Source: Alphaproteobacteria bacterium (GTDB lineage Bacteria > Pseudomonadota > Alphaproteobacteria > JABAAW01). Taken from it: a stretch of 42,600 bases of DNA. A program made the translations under genes and the position numbers. The notes beneath the pieces are model-generated. The model was not told the origin of the DNA, did no database searches, and saw only the letters and a list, made by a program, of their open reading frames with translations. Every line of letters begins with the position of its first letter. Position 1 is the first letter of the stretch. The stretch is taken from assembly GCA_014238535.1 (NCBI GenBank), contig JABAAW010000008.1, positions 6,618-49,217 on the forward strand, read 5' to 3'. Shown here in pieces: positions 1-7,892 of this stretch.

Positions 1-690
1 GTCGCAACACCTGCAATAACAGCACTCATACTCCTAGCTATATTCTCTCTCGCCTTCCAGCGAGTCGAGATGGTAATAGCAGGTCTACCATTCACAACAT
101 TCATAATGCCAGGGCTGGTCATGATGAGCGTTATACAAAACGCATTCGCTAACACTTCGTCATCCATACTCGCAAGCAAGATGCAGGGCAACATTGCCGA
201 CTTGTTGCTCGCTCCACTGAACGCCGCTGAACTAACATTCGGAATTATCGCAGGAGGAGCAACAAGAGGATTCTGCGTAGGGGGAATAGTCGTAGTCGCA
301 CTAATGCCTTTCATCGACTTCCAATTCATGCACCCAATATACATCGTATATAACGCACTCTGCGCCGCAGTGCTAATGGCAGCTATAGGTACATTCGCAG
401 GGTTATGGGCAGATAAATTCGAGCACGGCGCAGCACTTACCAGCTTCGTAGTCGTTCCTCTTTCTTTCTTATCCGGAACATTCTACCAAATCAAAGACCT
501 ACCCGAACCATTCCAATCTCTAGCGCGCCTAGACCCACTATATTACCTAGTCGATGGCTTACGATACGGATTCACCGGAAGCTCTGAAAGCAACCCCGCC
601 ATAAGCGCAGCTGTAATGTTCTTTATAACCGCTATATGCTATGCAGGAATTTGGCACCTATTCAAAATAGGTTACAAATTACGAACCTAG
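1..690 (+). CDS. ABC-2 type transporter permease, 3' part
   Basis: Inner-membrane permease subunit of an ABC exporter of the ABC-2 class (the NodJ/YadH-like group). The reading frame is already open at base 1, so the 5' end and the start codon lie outside the window; an internal ATG occurs at base 70. The visible 229 codons encode several hydrophobic segments. They carry the ABC-2 pattern of a loop rich in small and polar residues (NTSSSILASKMQGN) followed by LLLAPLN, and a late segment with PLSFLSGTFY followed by the LDPLYYLVDGLRYGF stretch typical of the family. An ATPase partner should lie upstream, outside the window. The substrate cannot be read from the sequence. The gene ends 16 bases from the convergent gtrA-like gene. 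Confidence 0.85.
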   Translation, partial: VATPAITALILLAIFSLAFQRVEMVIAGLPFTTFIMPGLVMMSVIQNAFANTSSSILASKMQGNIADLLLAPLNAAELTFGIIAGGATRGFCVGGIVVVALMPFIDFQFMHPIYIVYNALCAAVLMAAIGTFAGLWADKFEHGAALTSFVVVPLSFLSGTFYQIKDLPEPFQSLARLDPLYYLVDGLRYGFTGSSESNPAISAAVMFFITAICYAGIWHLFKIGYKLRT

Positions 691-706
691 CACACATAGA
701 TAGTAG

Positions 707-1189
707 CTACACTTCGCGTGTCCTGAATACAAGCAGGCGCATTGAGGCAAAGTTGACAAACATCGCAGCAGCTGTGCCAAGCGCAACACCTAACTCAGGA
801 TGGCTGGCTACAATCGCCAGCCACATAAGGCATAGTGTGAAAACACTAAGGTTAACCAGTCCCCCCAAAACCATTAAAGGATAATAATAAAGCAAAGAAC
901 CAGCTCTCTTCTGCTCGCGAAAAGTCCAATTTTTATTGCAAATCCAAGTGAAATAAATACCCAATGAAAATCCAATACAACGCAATAACAAAGTCTGCAA
1001 AACCGACGAAGGTGCAAATAACCATATCAATGTCTTCAAACTGATAGCATCAACCACAAAACCACCAGCACCAACACAAGCAAACGGCAGAAAAAAGTGT
1101 AACTCGCCACGAGCAAAAGCAAACAATCTGCTCGCAACTACACGCGAACGAATTTTATAAAAAAAAACAGCAAAAATAGGAAGTTTCAC
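707..1189 (-). CDS. GtrA-like membrane protein
   Basis: Small polytopic membrane protein of the GtrA/DPMS family. Members are thought to help flip or present polyprenyl-linked sugars for polysaccharide or O-antigen modification. About four hydrophobic segments are visible; the first starts with PFACVGAGGFVVDAISL, and the loop with WICNKNWTFRE matches the family's conserved N-x-x-W-T-F element. The frame can extend to a TTG at 1210, but I prefer the GTG at 1189 because AAGGAG lies 6-7 bases before it (1196-1201). That gives 160 residues, close to the usual family size. It is the last gene on the minus strand after hflK and hflC, about 90 bases from hflC. No glycosyltransferase partner is present, so its substrate is unknown. 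Confidence 0.8.
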   Translation of the reverse strand: MKLPIFAVFFYKIRSRVVASRLFAFARGELHFFLPFACVGAGGFVVDAISLKTLIWLFAPSSVLQTLLLRCIGFSLGIYFTWICNKNWTFREQKRAGSLLYYYPLMVLGGLVNLSVFTLCLMWLAIVASHPELGVALGTAAAMFVNFASMRLLVFRTREV

Positions 1190-1281
1190 CGAAAACTCCT
1201 TGGGCTCCAAGAGAAAAGCAACCCTAGAAAAACGCGAGAAAACCAGCCTTGTGTCCGAAAATTTGAGTCCAACAACCTTGA

Positions 1282-2202
1282 TCAGCGGCTACTACGATTA
1301 AAGTAACGGAAAAATTCGCTATCAGGTGACAGAATCAATGTGGTGTCTCCATCTTTGATACTTTGCCTATAGACCTCAAGCGATTTATTAAATTCGAAAA
1401 ACGAGGGGTCACGCGCAAAAGCTCGTCCCAAAATCCTATTACGGGACGCTTCACCCTTGCCTCTAAGGATGTCGCTACGCTTCTTCGCATCGGCAATAAT
1501 TAATTCCTTTTCCTTGTCTGCCTGCGCTCGTATTTTGCGGGCACTTTCGTTGCCTTGCGCACGAAGCTCACGCGCTTCGCGTTCACGCTCTGTTCGCATG
1601 CGTTCAAAAACAGCTTGGCTAGTATCCTCTGGAAGATCCGTGCGCCCTATTCGTACATCGATAACCTTAACCCCGAAACTTTCTGCACTCTTACGAACTT
1701 CCTCACGAATTTCATTCATAATAGACTCGCGTTGCCGTGACAGCACCGCATCCAGAGAAACCGTAGCGATAACTCGTTGCAGTGCTGCGTTAATGTTTTT
1801 GCCGAAACGGTCTCGCAACCGAGCCTCCGTCCCTATGCGCTGATAGTAGAGTTTAGGATTGGTAATACGGTAGCGCGCAAACGCATCAACCGCTATACGT
1901 TTTTTATCCGTTAGTAAAACTTCAAACGGTGGTGGATCAAGGTCGAGCGTCCTCTTATCGTAGATAACTATATTATCGACCAACGGCACTTTCACATGCA
2001 AGCCTGGCTCGAAAATTTCTCTACGCACCTCACCAAAACGAACGATCAGAACTTGCGTGGTTTGATGCACCTTAAAAAGAGTCAAAAAACCAGCAATCAT
2101 CCCCAAAAGAAGTAATCCTGCCAAAAGCAGAAGAAATAACGGGATTTTACCTTTACTCCCACTCGCGCCTTGTTTTTTCGTTACTTTGTCCGCAGTCGTC
2201 AT
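1282..2202 (-). CDS. hflC: HflC, SPFH-domain membrane protease modulator
   Basis: HflC forms the HflKC complex in the inner membrane, which surrounds and modulates the FtsH protease. The 306-residue product has a short cytoplasmic N-terminus, one membrane segment at about residues 20-43, and a band-7/SPFH domain. The domain contains the family signatures VLIVRFGEVRR, EPGLHVKVPLVDN and DKRTLDLDPPP. A long charged helix with many E, R and A residues follows at about 200-260. Size and order match HflC. It lies 67 bases downstream of hflK on the same strand, so the two are probably cotranscribed. A degP-like gene, often found after hflC in alphaproteobacteria, is absent; a gtrA-like gene follows instead. 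Confidence 0.96.
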   Translation of the reverse strand: MTTADKVTKKQGASGSKGKIPLFLLLLAGLLLLGMIAGFLTLFKVHQTTQVLIVRFGEVRREIFEPGLHVKVPLVDNIVIYDKRTLDLDPPPFEVLLTDKKRIAVDAFARYRITNPKLYYQRIGTEARLRDRFGKNINAALQRVIATVSLDAVLSRQRESIMNEIREEVRKSAESFGVKVIDVRIGRTDLPEDTSQAVFERMRTEREREARELRAQGNESARKIRAQADKEKELIIADAKKRSDILRGKGEASRNRILGRAFARDPSFFEFNKSLEVYRQSIKDGDTTLILSPDSEFFRYFNRSSR

Positions 2203-2269
2203 ATATGCCTCTAGAAAAAATACTTATGGTTTAGATCATTCTTTAGTTTTGTCTTTAATGCCTGCAAAA

Positions 2270-3421
2270 CTACGGCGAAACCGTCCCCGCACTGCTACCT
2301 GAACGCAAACGTTTCTGCACTTCTGGTAAAGGCAAGAACGGGACAACGCCACTAGCTCTACGGTCTACTATAACGACGTTCGATTTTTCAAAAACGCCCG
2401 CAAGTGTCTCAAGATACATCCGCCGCCGAGTGATCGATGGTGCAGTACGGTATGCCCGCAAAACATCGGTAAAGCGAGCAGCTTCACCTTCAGCCTCGAT
2501 CTTAAGTCTTTCGCTATAGGCTTCCGCTTGCCGCAACATCTGTTCAGCTTCACCGCGGGCCTCAGGAACGATCGAATTCGCATAAGCCTCTGCCTGATTA
2601 CGCAAGCGATCCAAATCTTGCCTAGCACGCTGGACGTCATTGAAAGCATCTATAACTTGTGGGGGTGGGGAGGATTTTTGTAAATCAATCTTCTCTATCA
2701 AAATACCAGAGCTATAGGAATCAAGAATCCGCTGTAGCAAGATTAGTGTATTCGTTTCTATCTCAGCTCGCCCAACCGTCACCGCGTCATCAAACGAAGT
2801 TTGACCGATAACCTCGCGCATCGCGCTTTCCGAGGCTATCTTAATCGTAGCTTGCGGATCACGAATGTTAAACAAGTACGAGACAGGATCCGTAATTTTC
2901 CAAAAAACCGTGAAATCGATATCAACTATATTTTGGTCCCTCGTCAATATCAAACTCTCCTCAGCTACATCACGTGCTTCGTTAGTCTCACCACTCGATG
3001 CCCCAGACCCCTTTTCTCGCGCCGAGCGAAAGCCTATATCAAGTCGGCGAGCTCGCTCAACCTGCGGGGTGAAAACTTGCCCAATCGGCGAGGGGAAGTT
3101 ATAGTTCAAACCAGGTTGTTTCGGAGGACCATAATACTTGCCAAACACCAACGGAATACCAACTTCTCCCTGATCAACACGATAAAGACCGCTTATAAAC
3201 CACAAAATAATAACACCTAGTAAAACTAAAATTACTCGTCGAGTGACATTTTCTCCTTGTGGATCAAAAAAATTGGCAAATTTCTTCTGAAGGCGTGCAA
3301 AAATATCATCAAACGATGGCATGCCACCTCCTAAACCACCTTTGCCGCCACCGCTTCCAGAACTGCGAGGGCGACGCGCATTGCCCCAAGGATTATCTCC
3401 TCCGTTTTGCGACCATGACAT
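2270..3421 (-). CDS. hflK: HflK, SPFH-domain membrane protease modulator
   Basis: Partner of HflC in the FtsH-modulating HflKC complex. The 383-residue protein starts with the typical HflK leader rich in Gly, Asn and Ser (NGGDNPWG, then a GSGGGKGGLGGG stretch). A single membrane segment follows at about residues 62-80, and then the SPFH domain with YRVDQGEVGIPLVFGKYY and PGLNYNFPSPIG. A coiled-coil region with AEAYANSIVPEARGEAE occupies about residues 270-330, and the tail is short and flexible. The start is ATG at 3421. A perfect 13-bp tandem repeat lies about 30 bases before it (3452-3477). The gene is divergent from mrp. Confidence 0.96.
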   Translation of the reverse strand: MSWSQNGGDNPWGNARRPRSSGSGGGKGGLGGGMPSFDDIFARLQKKFANFFDPQGENVTRRVILVLLGVIILWFISGLYRVDQGEVGIPLVFGKYYGPPKQPGLNYNFPSPIGQVFTPQVERARRLDIGFRSAREKGSGASSGETNEARDVAEESLILTRDQNIVDIDFTVFWKITDPVSYLFNIRDPQATIKIASESAMREVIGQTSFDDAVTVGRAEIETNTLILLQRILDSYSSGILIEKIDLQKSSPPPQVIDAFNDVQRARQDLDRLRNQAEAYANSIVPEARGEAEQMLRQAEAYSERLKIEAEGEAARFTDVLRAYRTAPSITRRRMYLETLAGVFEKSNVVIVDRRASGVVPFLPLPEVQKRLRSGSSAGTVSP

Positions 3422-3451
3422 AAATAAAATCTCGCTAACTATCCGCTCATT

Positions 3452-3477
3452 GTTGTGTTATTGCGTTGTGTTATTGC
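3452..3477. repeat. Perfect 13-bp tandem repeat upstream of hflK
   Basis: GTTGTGTTATTGC occurs twice, head to tail, at 3452-3464 and 3465-3477. It sits in the 232-base region between the divergent hflK and mrp starts, 31 bases before hflK. It could be a binding site for a dimeric regulator or a chance tandem duplication; the sequence alone does not decide. Nothing else clear was seen in this region. Confidence 0.9.
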
Positions 3478-3653
3478 CCCAATCGTCCTCATTCGCTATT
3501 CTTACAATACTTCATAATAAAAACAACATACCTAATAATGATGACACGATAAGAGGATCAAACCGATAACTCGAAAGCATATTACCATAGCCTTCTCGAA
3601 TCCATAATGACTACAAATAACTCTGCGCGTCAAGTGCATTTTTGCTTTTTGTT

Positions 3654-4883
3654 ATGACAAGCACAGAAAAACATTTAGAAGAGTCCTTACGAAGTTGCCT
3701 GCGCACAATACCTCTGTACGAAATTGGGGCAGGTAAAGTAATCGCCGACTTAGGCGAGCAGGCAATAGAACAATTTACATTAGAAACACAAAAGCTATTC
3801 GTAGTCCTGTCCTTACCAAGCGAGCTAAGCAAGCATGCCAATACTATAGAAAAGCGAGTGCAAGAAGCTATGAATTCCCTATTGGCAGGACGAAGCCTTG
3901 CGCTTGTGCTTACCAGCAACACGCAAAAAACCTCCGAGCATACGAATAGACGAAGACCTCCAACTCCAACCAAGCGCAAAGGAGGAATAGCCAAAGTAAA
4001 AACCATACTAGGAGTGGCAAGCGGTAAGGGCGGAGTCGGAAAGTCGACTCTAGCCGTAAATATCAGCATCGCCCTAGCACAAATAACCAAAACTAACGGC
4101 GAAAATCTAAAGGTCGGGTTGCTAGACGCCGATCTATACGGACCTTCACTCGTGCGTATGCTTGCACTTAACAAACCTCCACAACGCAACGAGCAAGGAT
4201 TGCTGATAACTGAAAAACGCTTCGGGATCAGCGCACTATCTATGGGTTCGATGATGAAAGAAGGACAAGCGTTAGTATGGAGAGGACCTCTTATTGGGCG
4301 AGCGGTAAAACAACTCTTAGAGGGCACACAGTGGGGGGAACTCGACTTATTGTTACTCGATCTACCCCCAGGAACAGGAGACCTGCCACTAACTCTCGCA
4401 CAAAGCGCTAGCCTAGACGCAGCACTACTAGTGTCAACACCGCAACAAGTCGCGCTTTATGATGTGCGAAAAAGCCATAGCATGTTCAATAAATTACAAA
4501 TCCCAGTCCTCGGAATGATCGAAAATATGAGCCTATTCCAATGTCCACATTGCGGAAAATCATCCACCATCTTCGGGAGCGGAGGATGCGAGGAAGAGGC
4601 GCAAGCGACAAAAACACCCTTCTTAGGGCGATTGCCAATAAGTCAAGACTTACAGGAAAGTGCAGATAAAGCAAAGCCTATAATGGCAATAGAAAAACAA
4701 CGCAATACTAGCTCTACCAAACATTACGAGTTCACGGCTACGGCAAAAAAAAATCGCAACAAGGACAGTAACAACATAACAATAATAGAGAAGGCACGAA
4801 CTTTGCATTTACAACAAATTCGTAAGAATATGCGAGATATCGCCAGCAATCTGATGCTGGAAATTAACGCTAGGGCTTTGTAA
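3654..4883 (+). CDS. mrp: Mrp/ApbC-type iron-sulfur carrier ATPase
   Basis: P-loop ATPase of the Mrp/NBP35 family, which carries and delivers Fe-S clusters in the cytoplasm. Residues 1-85 form a MIP18/DUF59-like domain. A basic linker (TNRRRPPTPTKRKGG) leads to the deviant Walker A SGKGGVGKST at about 123-132, and DADLYGPS follows. The cluster-binding CPHC lies in the context IENMSLFQCPHCG. The frame can start at a TTG (3642), but the ATG at 3654 is preferred; neither has a strong ribosome site. An odd feature is an extra K/N-rich stretch of about 40 residues near the C-terminus, between KPIMAIEKQ and the final helix that begins ARTLHLQQ. The gene is divergent from hflKC. Confidence 0.95.
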   Translation: MTSTEKHLEESLRSCLRTIPLYEIGAGKVIADLGEQAIEQFTLETQKLFVVLSLPSELSKHANTIEKRVQEAMNSLLAGRSLALVLTSNTQKTSEHTNRRRPPTPTKRKGGIAKVKTILGVASGKGGVGKSTLAVNISIALAQITKTNGENLKVGLLDADLYGPSLVRMLALNKPPQRNEQGLLITEKRFGISALSMGSMMKEGQALVWRGPLIGRAVKQLLEGTQWGELDLLLLDLPPGTGDLPLTLAQSASLDAALLVSTPQQVALYDVRKSHSMFNKLQIPVLGMIENMSLFQCPHCGKSSTIFGSGGCEEEAQATKTPFLGRLPISQDLQESADKAKPIMAIEKQRNTSSTKHYEFTATAKKNRNKDSNNITIIEKARTLHLQQIRKNMRDIASNLMLEINARAL

Positions 4884-4965
4884 AAACAAAAACTAAATTA
4901 GCAATAATAAATTAAACAATATAAACCAAAAATAAACAATGACTTTACAAAACAGCAACTATTAT

Positions 4966-5178
4966 GCTACGCTGAGCCCACGACGCGTAGCTGAAAGTCC
5001 GCAAGGATGAGAGCAAACCTAGGCGTTGCGTACTTGTACTGGCTTGCCACACGCAAGAAGAAAAGCATGCTTCATGACAAGCTGAGTGAAAATAAAGTGG
5101 CGAGGAAAAAAATAAGCAAGCATAAGCACTTGCCAGACTGCTTTAGAATCTATGAAAACTAATAGTACCTCACTAAAG
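4966..5178 (+). ncRNA. Candidate structured RNA or leader upstream of cheY
   Basis: This is the main content of the 309-base gap between mrp and cheY. Several complementary pairs lie in series: GCTACGC 4966-4972 with GCGTAGC 4985-4991; GTCC and GGAT around a GCAA tetraloop at 4997-5008; TTGCGT 5026-5031 with ACGCAA 5051-5056; TGGCGAG 5098-5104 with CTTGCCA 5129-5135 (one G-U pair); and CTTTAG 5141-5146 with CTAAAG 5173-5178. The stretch is richer in G than the flanking sequence. I do not recognise a known RNA family. It could be a small RNA, a 5' leader or riboswitch of the cheY operon, or chance pairing. The strand is assumed from the downstream operon. Confidence 0.35.
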
Positions 5179-5192
5179 TAGTAAGATATATT

Positions 5193-5570
5193 ATGGACAC
5201 TAGGACACCAGTGCTGGTAGTGGATGACTACAGAACAATGGTGCGAATAATACGCAACCTACTAACACAGCTAGGATTCGACGATATCGACGATGCTAGC
5301 GACGGAAACGAGGCATTGCAACGTATGGATTCTAAACAGTACGGACTCGTAATATCCGATTGGAACATGGAACCCATGAACGGATTAGACTTACTAAAAA
5401 AAATTCGAAGCGGTAACTCGATAAACTCTAAAGTGCCTTTTATTATGATAACAGCAGAGTCAAAACAATCAAGCGTGCAGGCAGCTAAAGAGGCAGGAGT
5501 CAACAACTATATCGTAAAACCATTTAGCGCAGATACTCTGAAAGCTAAGCTAACTAGTGTATTAAATTAG
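5193..5570 (+). CDS. cheY: CheY, chemotaxis response regulator
   Basis: Single-domain receiver of 125 residues that, when phosphorylated, binds the flagellar switch and changes rotation. The acidic pocket is D11-D12, the phospho-acceptor is D56 (in VISDWNMEP), the switch residues are T87 and Y106, and the conserved lysine is K109 (YIVKPF). The length and the lack of an output domain fit CheY. The start is the only ATG near the N-terminus of the domain; no clear Shine-Dalgarno site precedes it, and the upstream region may be a structured leader. It opens a same-strand cluster with cheZ, two motB-type genes and a large TPR gene. No cheA, cheW or receptor gene lies in the window, so its kinase must be encoded elsewhere. 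Confidence 0.96.
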   Translation: MDTRTPVLVVDDYRTMVRIIRNLLTQLGFDDIDDASDGNEALQRMDSKQYGLVISDWNMEPMNGLDLLKKIRSGNSINSKVPFIMITAESKQSSVQAAKEAGVNNYIVKPFSADTLKAKLTSVLN

Positions 5571-5678
5571 CATACTATAAATAAATTGGGAAAAGATATA
5601 ACATCATAAGCAAGTAATAAAATGTAAAACTTCGCAAGATATTGTAACTAAAATAAAAGTATAGGAGGTAATTGGTAA

Positions 5679-6290
5679 ATGATTGCAGAAAAAGATATAA
5701 AATCAAACTCACAACAGCGAAGTGAAATTGAGAAAGTCGTCCAAGATATACTCAAAAACGATATGCCAGGACAATACGGAGGGCATACTATCGCTAGCCT
5801 GCTAAGCAATCACAACGAAAGCGGCGAAATAAACATCGATAAGGTAGAAGCACAGCCTCGCGAAATCAGCGAAAAATACCTACCAGCAATCGTTCAAAAC
5901 ATCAACTCAATAAGATCAACCGCAGAATCTGCGACGCACGCAATCATGAACGCAACCGAAAATATTCAATCTTTGCTCAATATGCTCGACCAGAAAATGG
6001 AAGAGAAGATACGAAAAGAACTAACAGCAATAGTACAGGCTTGCGCATTCCAAGACATAACAGGACAACAAATGACACGCATAGCCGATTCCGTCGAAGA
6101 AATCGAGTTCGCCGTAGATGGAATAATGGCGGCTATGGGCGATAAAGAGGCTGCCAGGCGCTATAGCGAAGTAAAAGCACTGCGCGAAAAAGAAAACAAA
6201 AAATCTAAAGGGAAACTAAAACTCAGCGGACCACAAAATATAATAGTCAAAGATAGGCAAGCAGAAATAGACAATATCTTCGGTACCTAA
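5679..6290 (+). CDS. cheZ: CheZ, CheY-P phosphatase
   Basis: Phosphatase that removes phosphate from CheY-P. The 203-residue protein is mostly helical, as expected for the long four-helix CheZ dimer. It contains the active-site motif FQDITGQ, in which D126 and Q130 correspond to E. coli D143 and Q147. The extreme C-terminus AEIDNIFGT matches the amphipathic CheY-binding tail, reached through a basic flexible linker (about 165-190). A strong ribosome site, AGGAGGT, lies at about 5663-5669 before the ATG at 5679. It is 108 bases after cheY and 18 bases before the MotB-like gene. Pairing of cheZ with cheY in a motor operon supports the call. Confidence 0.95.
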   Translation: MIAEKDIKSNSQQRSEIEKVVQDILKNDMPGQYGGHTIASLLSNHNESGEINIDKVEAQPREISEKYLPAIVQNINSIRSTAESATHAIMNATENIQSLLNMLDQKMEEKIRKELTAIVQACAFQDITGQQMTRIADSVEEIEFAVDGIMAAMGDKEAARRYSEVKALREKENKKSKGKLKLSGPQNIIVKDRQAEIDNIFGT

Positions 6291-6308
6291 CTAAAAAAGA
6301 GCTGGAAA

Positions 6309-7091
6309 ATGTTAAGCCACCACCGCGAACAAGTCGCTAGTAATGCAAGCACTCAATCCAAGACCGAGGAAGACTTCTCTATCGCATATACTTTTCTTAG
6401 CTTGTTCTTGCTCGTCTTGTCTTTCTTTGTCGTACTAACCGTACTATCTGAAGTCGTGCAGGAGAGAGTGCAACAAGCGTTATCTTCTGTCGCAGAAGTC
6501 TTCTCTCCTATATCCATAGAAAGCAAAGTACGCTCAAATCCACTAAACCTAAGAGCCGCAGGGTTTACAAATGACTTCATCCTAGACGAAATCGAAATAC
6601 TTGTTGAGAGCGATATCCATGTTGCTAAAACAACACGCAATGACAAAGAAGGAACGCTAGAAGTACGCATCGTAAACAAAGCATTATTCCAAGACAACAA
6701 GCCCGAAATAAGACCAGAAATGGTAATACTACTAAAACGAATATCCTCAACAATAGCTAGCGGTAATAGTCCTACATACACATCCTTCATAACAAGCTAT
6801 AGCACCGATGAAACATACGTATTCACACCACCACTAAGCGTTCGAAGAGCTGGCGAGCTAAGTAAAATCGCTTTGCAAGAAGGCATAAGCCCCGAACGCA
6901 TACAATCAGGACTAGATACTGCTCTAGATGAAGAAACTATCTTCCGATTCCAAATCGGAGACGCTAGCTTTCCAAACGTGCGCTACATTCCTAACCGCAA
7001 AAACCAACCAATACAAGAAGAGATACAGCAAGGAGTGCTGATCGAATCAGGGGCAACAGAAACAGAAGCAACGAACGCCCAACAACAATAG
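6309..7091 (+). CDS. MotB-like membrane protein lacking the proton-path Asp
   Basis: A 260-residue protein with one membrane segment at about 25-48, then a periplasmic region with an OmpA/MotB-like pattern at about 125-220 (PEIRPEMVILLKRISS, then SVRRAGELSKIALQEGISPERI). Aligned with MotB by the FF pair at residues 39-40, the essential Asp position holds Ser31 (YTFLSLFLLVLSFF). The OmpA part also lacks the usual N-x-x-L-S pattern. It therefore probably cannot conduct protons. It sits 18 bases after cheZ and 18 bases before a normal motB, so it may act with MotB as a stator accessory, peptidoglycan anchor or assembly factor. That role is inference. The C-terminus is Q/E/T-rich. Confidence 0.75.
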   Translation: MLSHHREQVASNASTQSKTEEDFSIAYTFLSLFLLVLSFFVVLTVLSEVVQERVQQALSSVAEVFSPISIESKVRSNPLNLRAAGFTNDFILDEIEILVESDIHVAKTTRNDKEGTLEVRIVNKALFQDNKPEIRPEMVILLKRISSTIASGNSPTYTSFITSYSTDETYVFTPPLSVRRAGELSKIALQEGISPERIQSGLDTALDEETIFRFQIGDASFPNVRYIPNRKNQPIQEEIQQGVLIESGATETEATNAQQQ

Positions 7092-7109
7092 AAAAATAAC
7101 CATTCAATA

Positions 7110-7892
7110 ATGACAGAAAATTACGCAGAAATTGAAGACATAGATGGCTACTGGCTCGATAGCGAGCAAGAAGATGAAGATGAAGACCTAATCCAAACAA
7201 CCGAAGAGCAAAACTCGCCTGCAAACAGCACACAATGGCTTTTAAGCATGACGGATATGGTAACACTGATGCTAACTTTCTTCGTGTTCATATTCGCACA
7301 AAGCGTCTTCTTCAATGTCGATAAAATAACGGTCGAAAAAAGAATTTTAAGTGAAAGAGAAAATTTACGCTTTGGGAGATCCGACTACATATACAGTGCA
7401 GATATACAAAAAAAAACGCTTTCTCTTTCAGCGCAATACCTATATCACATTTTTAAAAACCAATTCACAGCAGACCCACTGCTAGAAGAGGCTTATCTTA
7501 CGCAAGGATCAGGTTGGGTAATGATGAGCTTCCCTACTAACATCTTCTTTGAAAAAGGAGATGATCGGCTCAACCAACGCGCTAAACTGACTTTATTCGG
7601 AGTCGCAGACCTATTGAAAAACACCGCCAATCGAATCGAAGTCATAGGGCATTCAACACCTCAAAGCTTCGTGAACGCTCCGCAGAGATTCCCTACCAAT
7701 TGGTACTTATCATTGGCAAGGGCACTAGAAGTCTTCCGCGTGCTACGCGAAAACGGAGTAAAAGTACCCATTACAGCCATGGGAAGGTCCAGTACTTCTT
7801 TCGACTCTAATATAAGTCGCTCGTTTAGCCCAGGCGTTCGAGACCGCTTGGCAAGAAGGGTTGATATCGTGATATATGATGAAAAACAGTGA
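7110..7892 (+). CDS. motB: MotB, flagellar stator protein
   Basis: Stator subunit that couples ion flow to flagellar rotation and anchors to peptidoglycan. The 260-residue protein has an acidic N-terminal stretch (EQEDEDEDL) and then a single membrane segment with the critical Asp49 (SMTDMVTLMLTFFVF). A linker follows, then an OmpA-type domain at about 140-258 with RIEVIGHSTP, NWYLSLARALEVFRVL and a terminal RRVDIVIY. The acidic cytoplasmic start is unusual, since many MotB proteins are basic there. No motA lies in the window; the channel partner must be elsewhere. It overlaps the next gene by 17 bases, which suggests translational coupling. Confidence 0.92.
   Translation: MTENYAEIEDIDGYWLDSEQEDEDEDLIQTTEEQNSPANSTQWLLSMTDMVTLMLTFFVFIFAQSVFFNVDKITVEKRILSERENLRFGRSDYIYSADIQKKTLSLSAQYLYHIFKNQFTADPLLEEAYLTQGSGWVMMSFPTNIFFEKGDDRLNQRAKLTLFGVADLLKNTANRIEVIGHSTPQSFVNAPQRFPTNWYLSLARALEVFRVLRENGVKVPITAMGRSSTSFDSNISRSFSPGVRDRLARRVDIVIYDEKQ

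Noticed and set aside
3611-4327. 238-codon open frame antisense to mrp
   Set aside because: It is the reverse of a clearly conserved gene and its translation has no family features; a side effect of codon bias.
4939-5010. 23-codon open frame (MTLQNSNYY start) ahead of cheY
   Set aside because: No ribosome site and no recognisable product; it overlaps the hairpins and is likely chance.
4977-5019. Short strings CCCACGAC, AAAGTCCG and GAGAGCAAACC recall bacterial RNase P RNA
   Set aside because: They are in the wrong order, the conserved 3' strand of P4 is missing and the region is far too short for a class A RNase P RNA.
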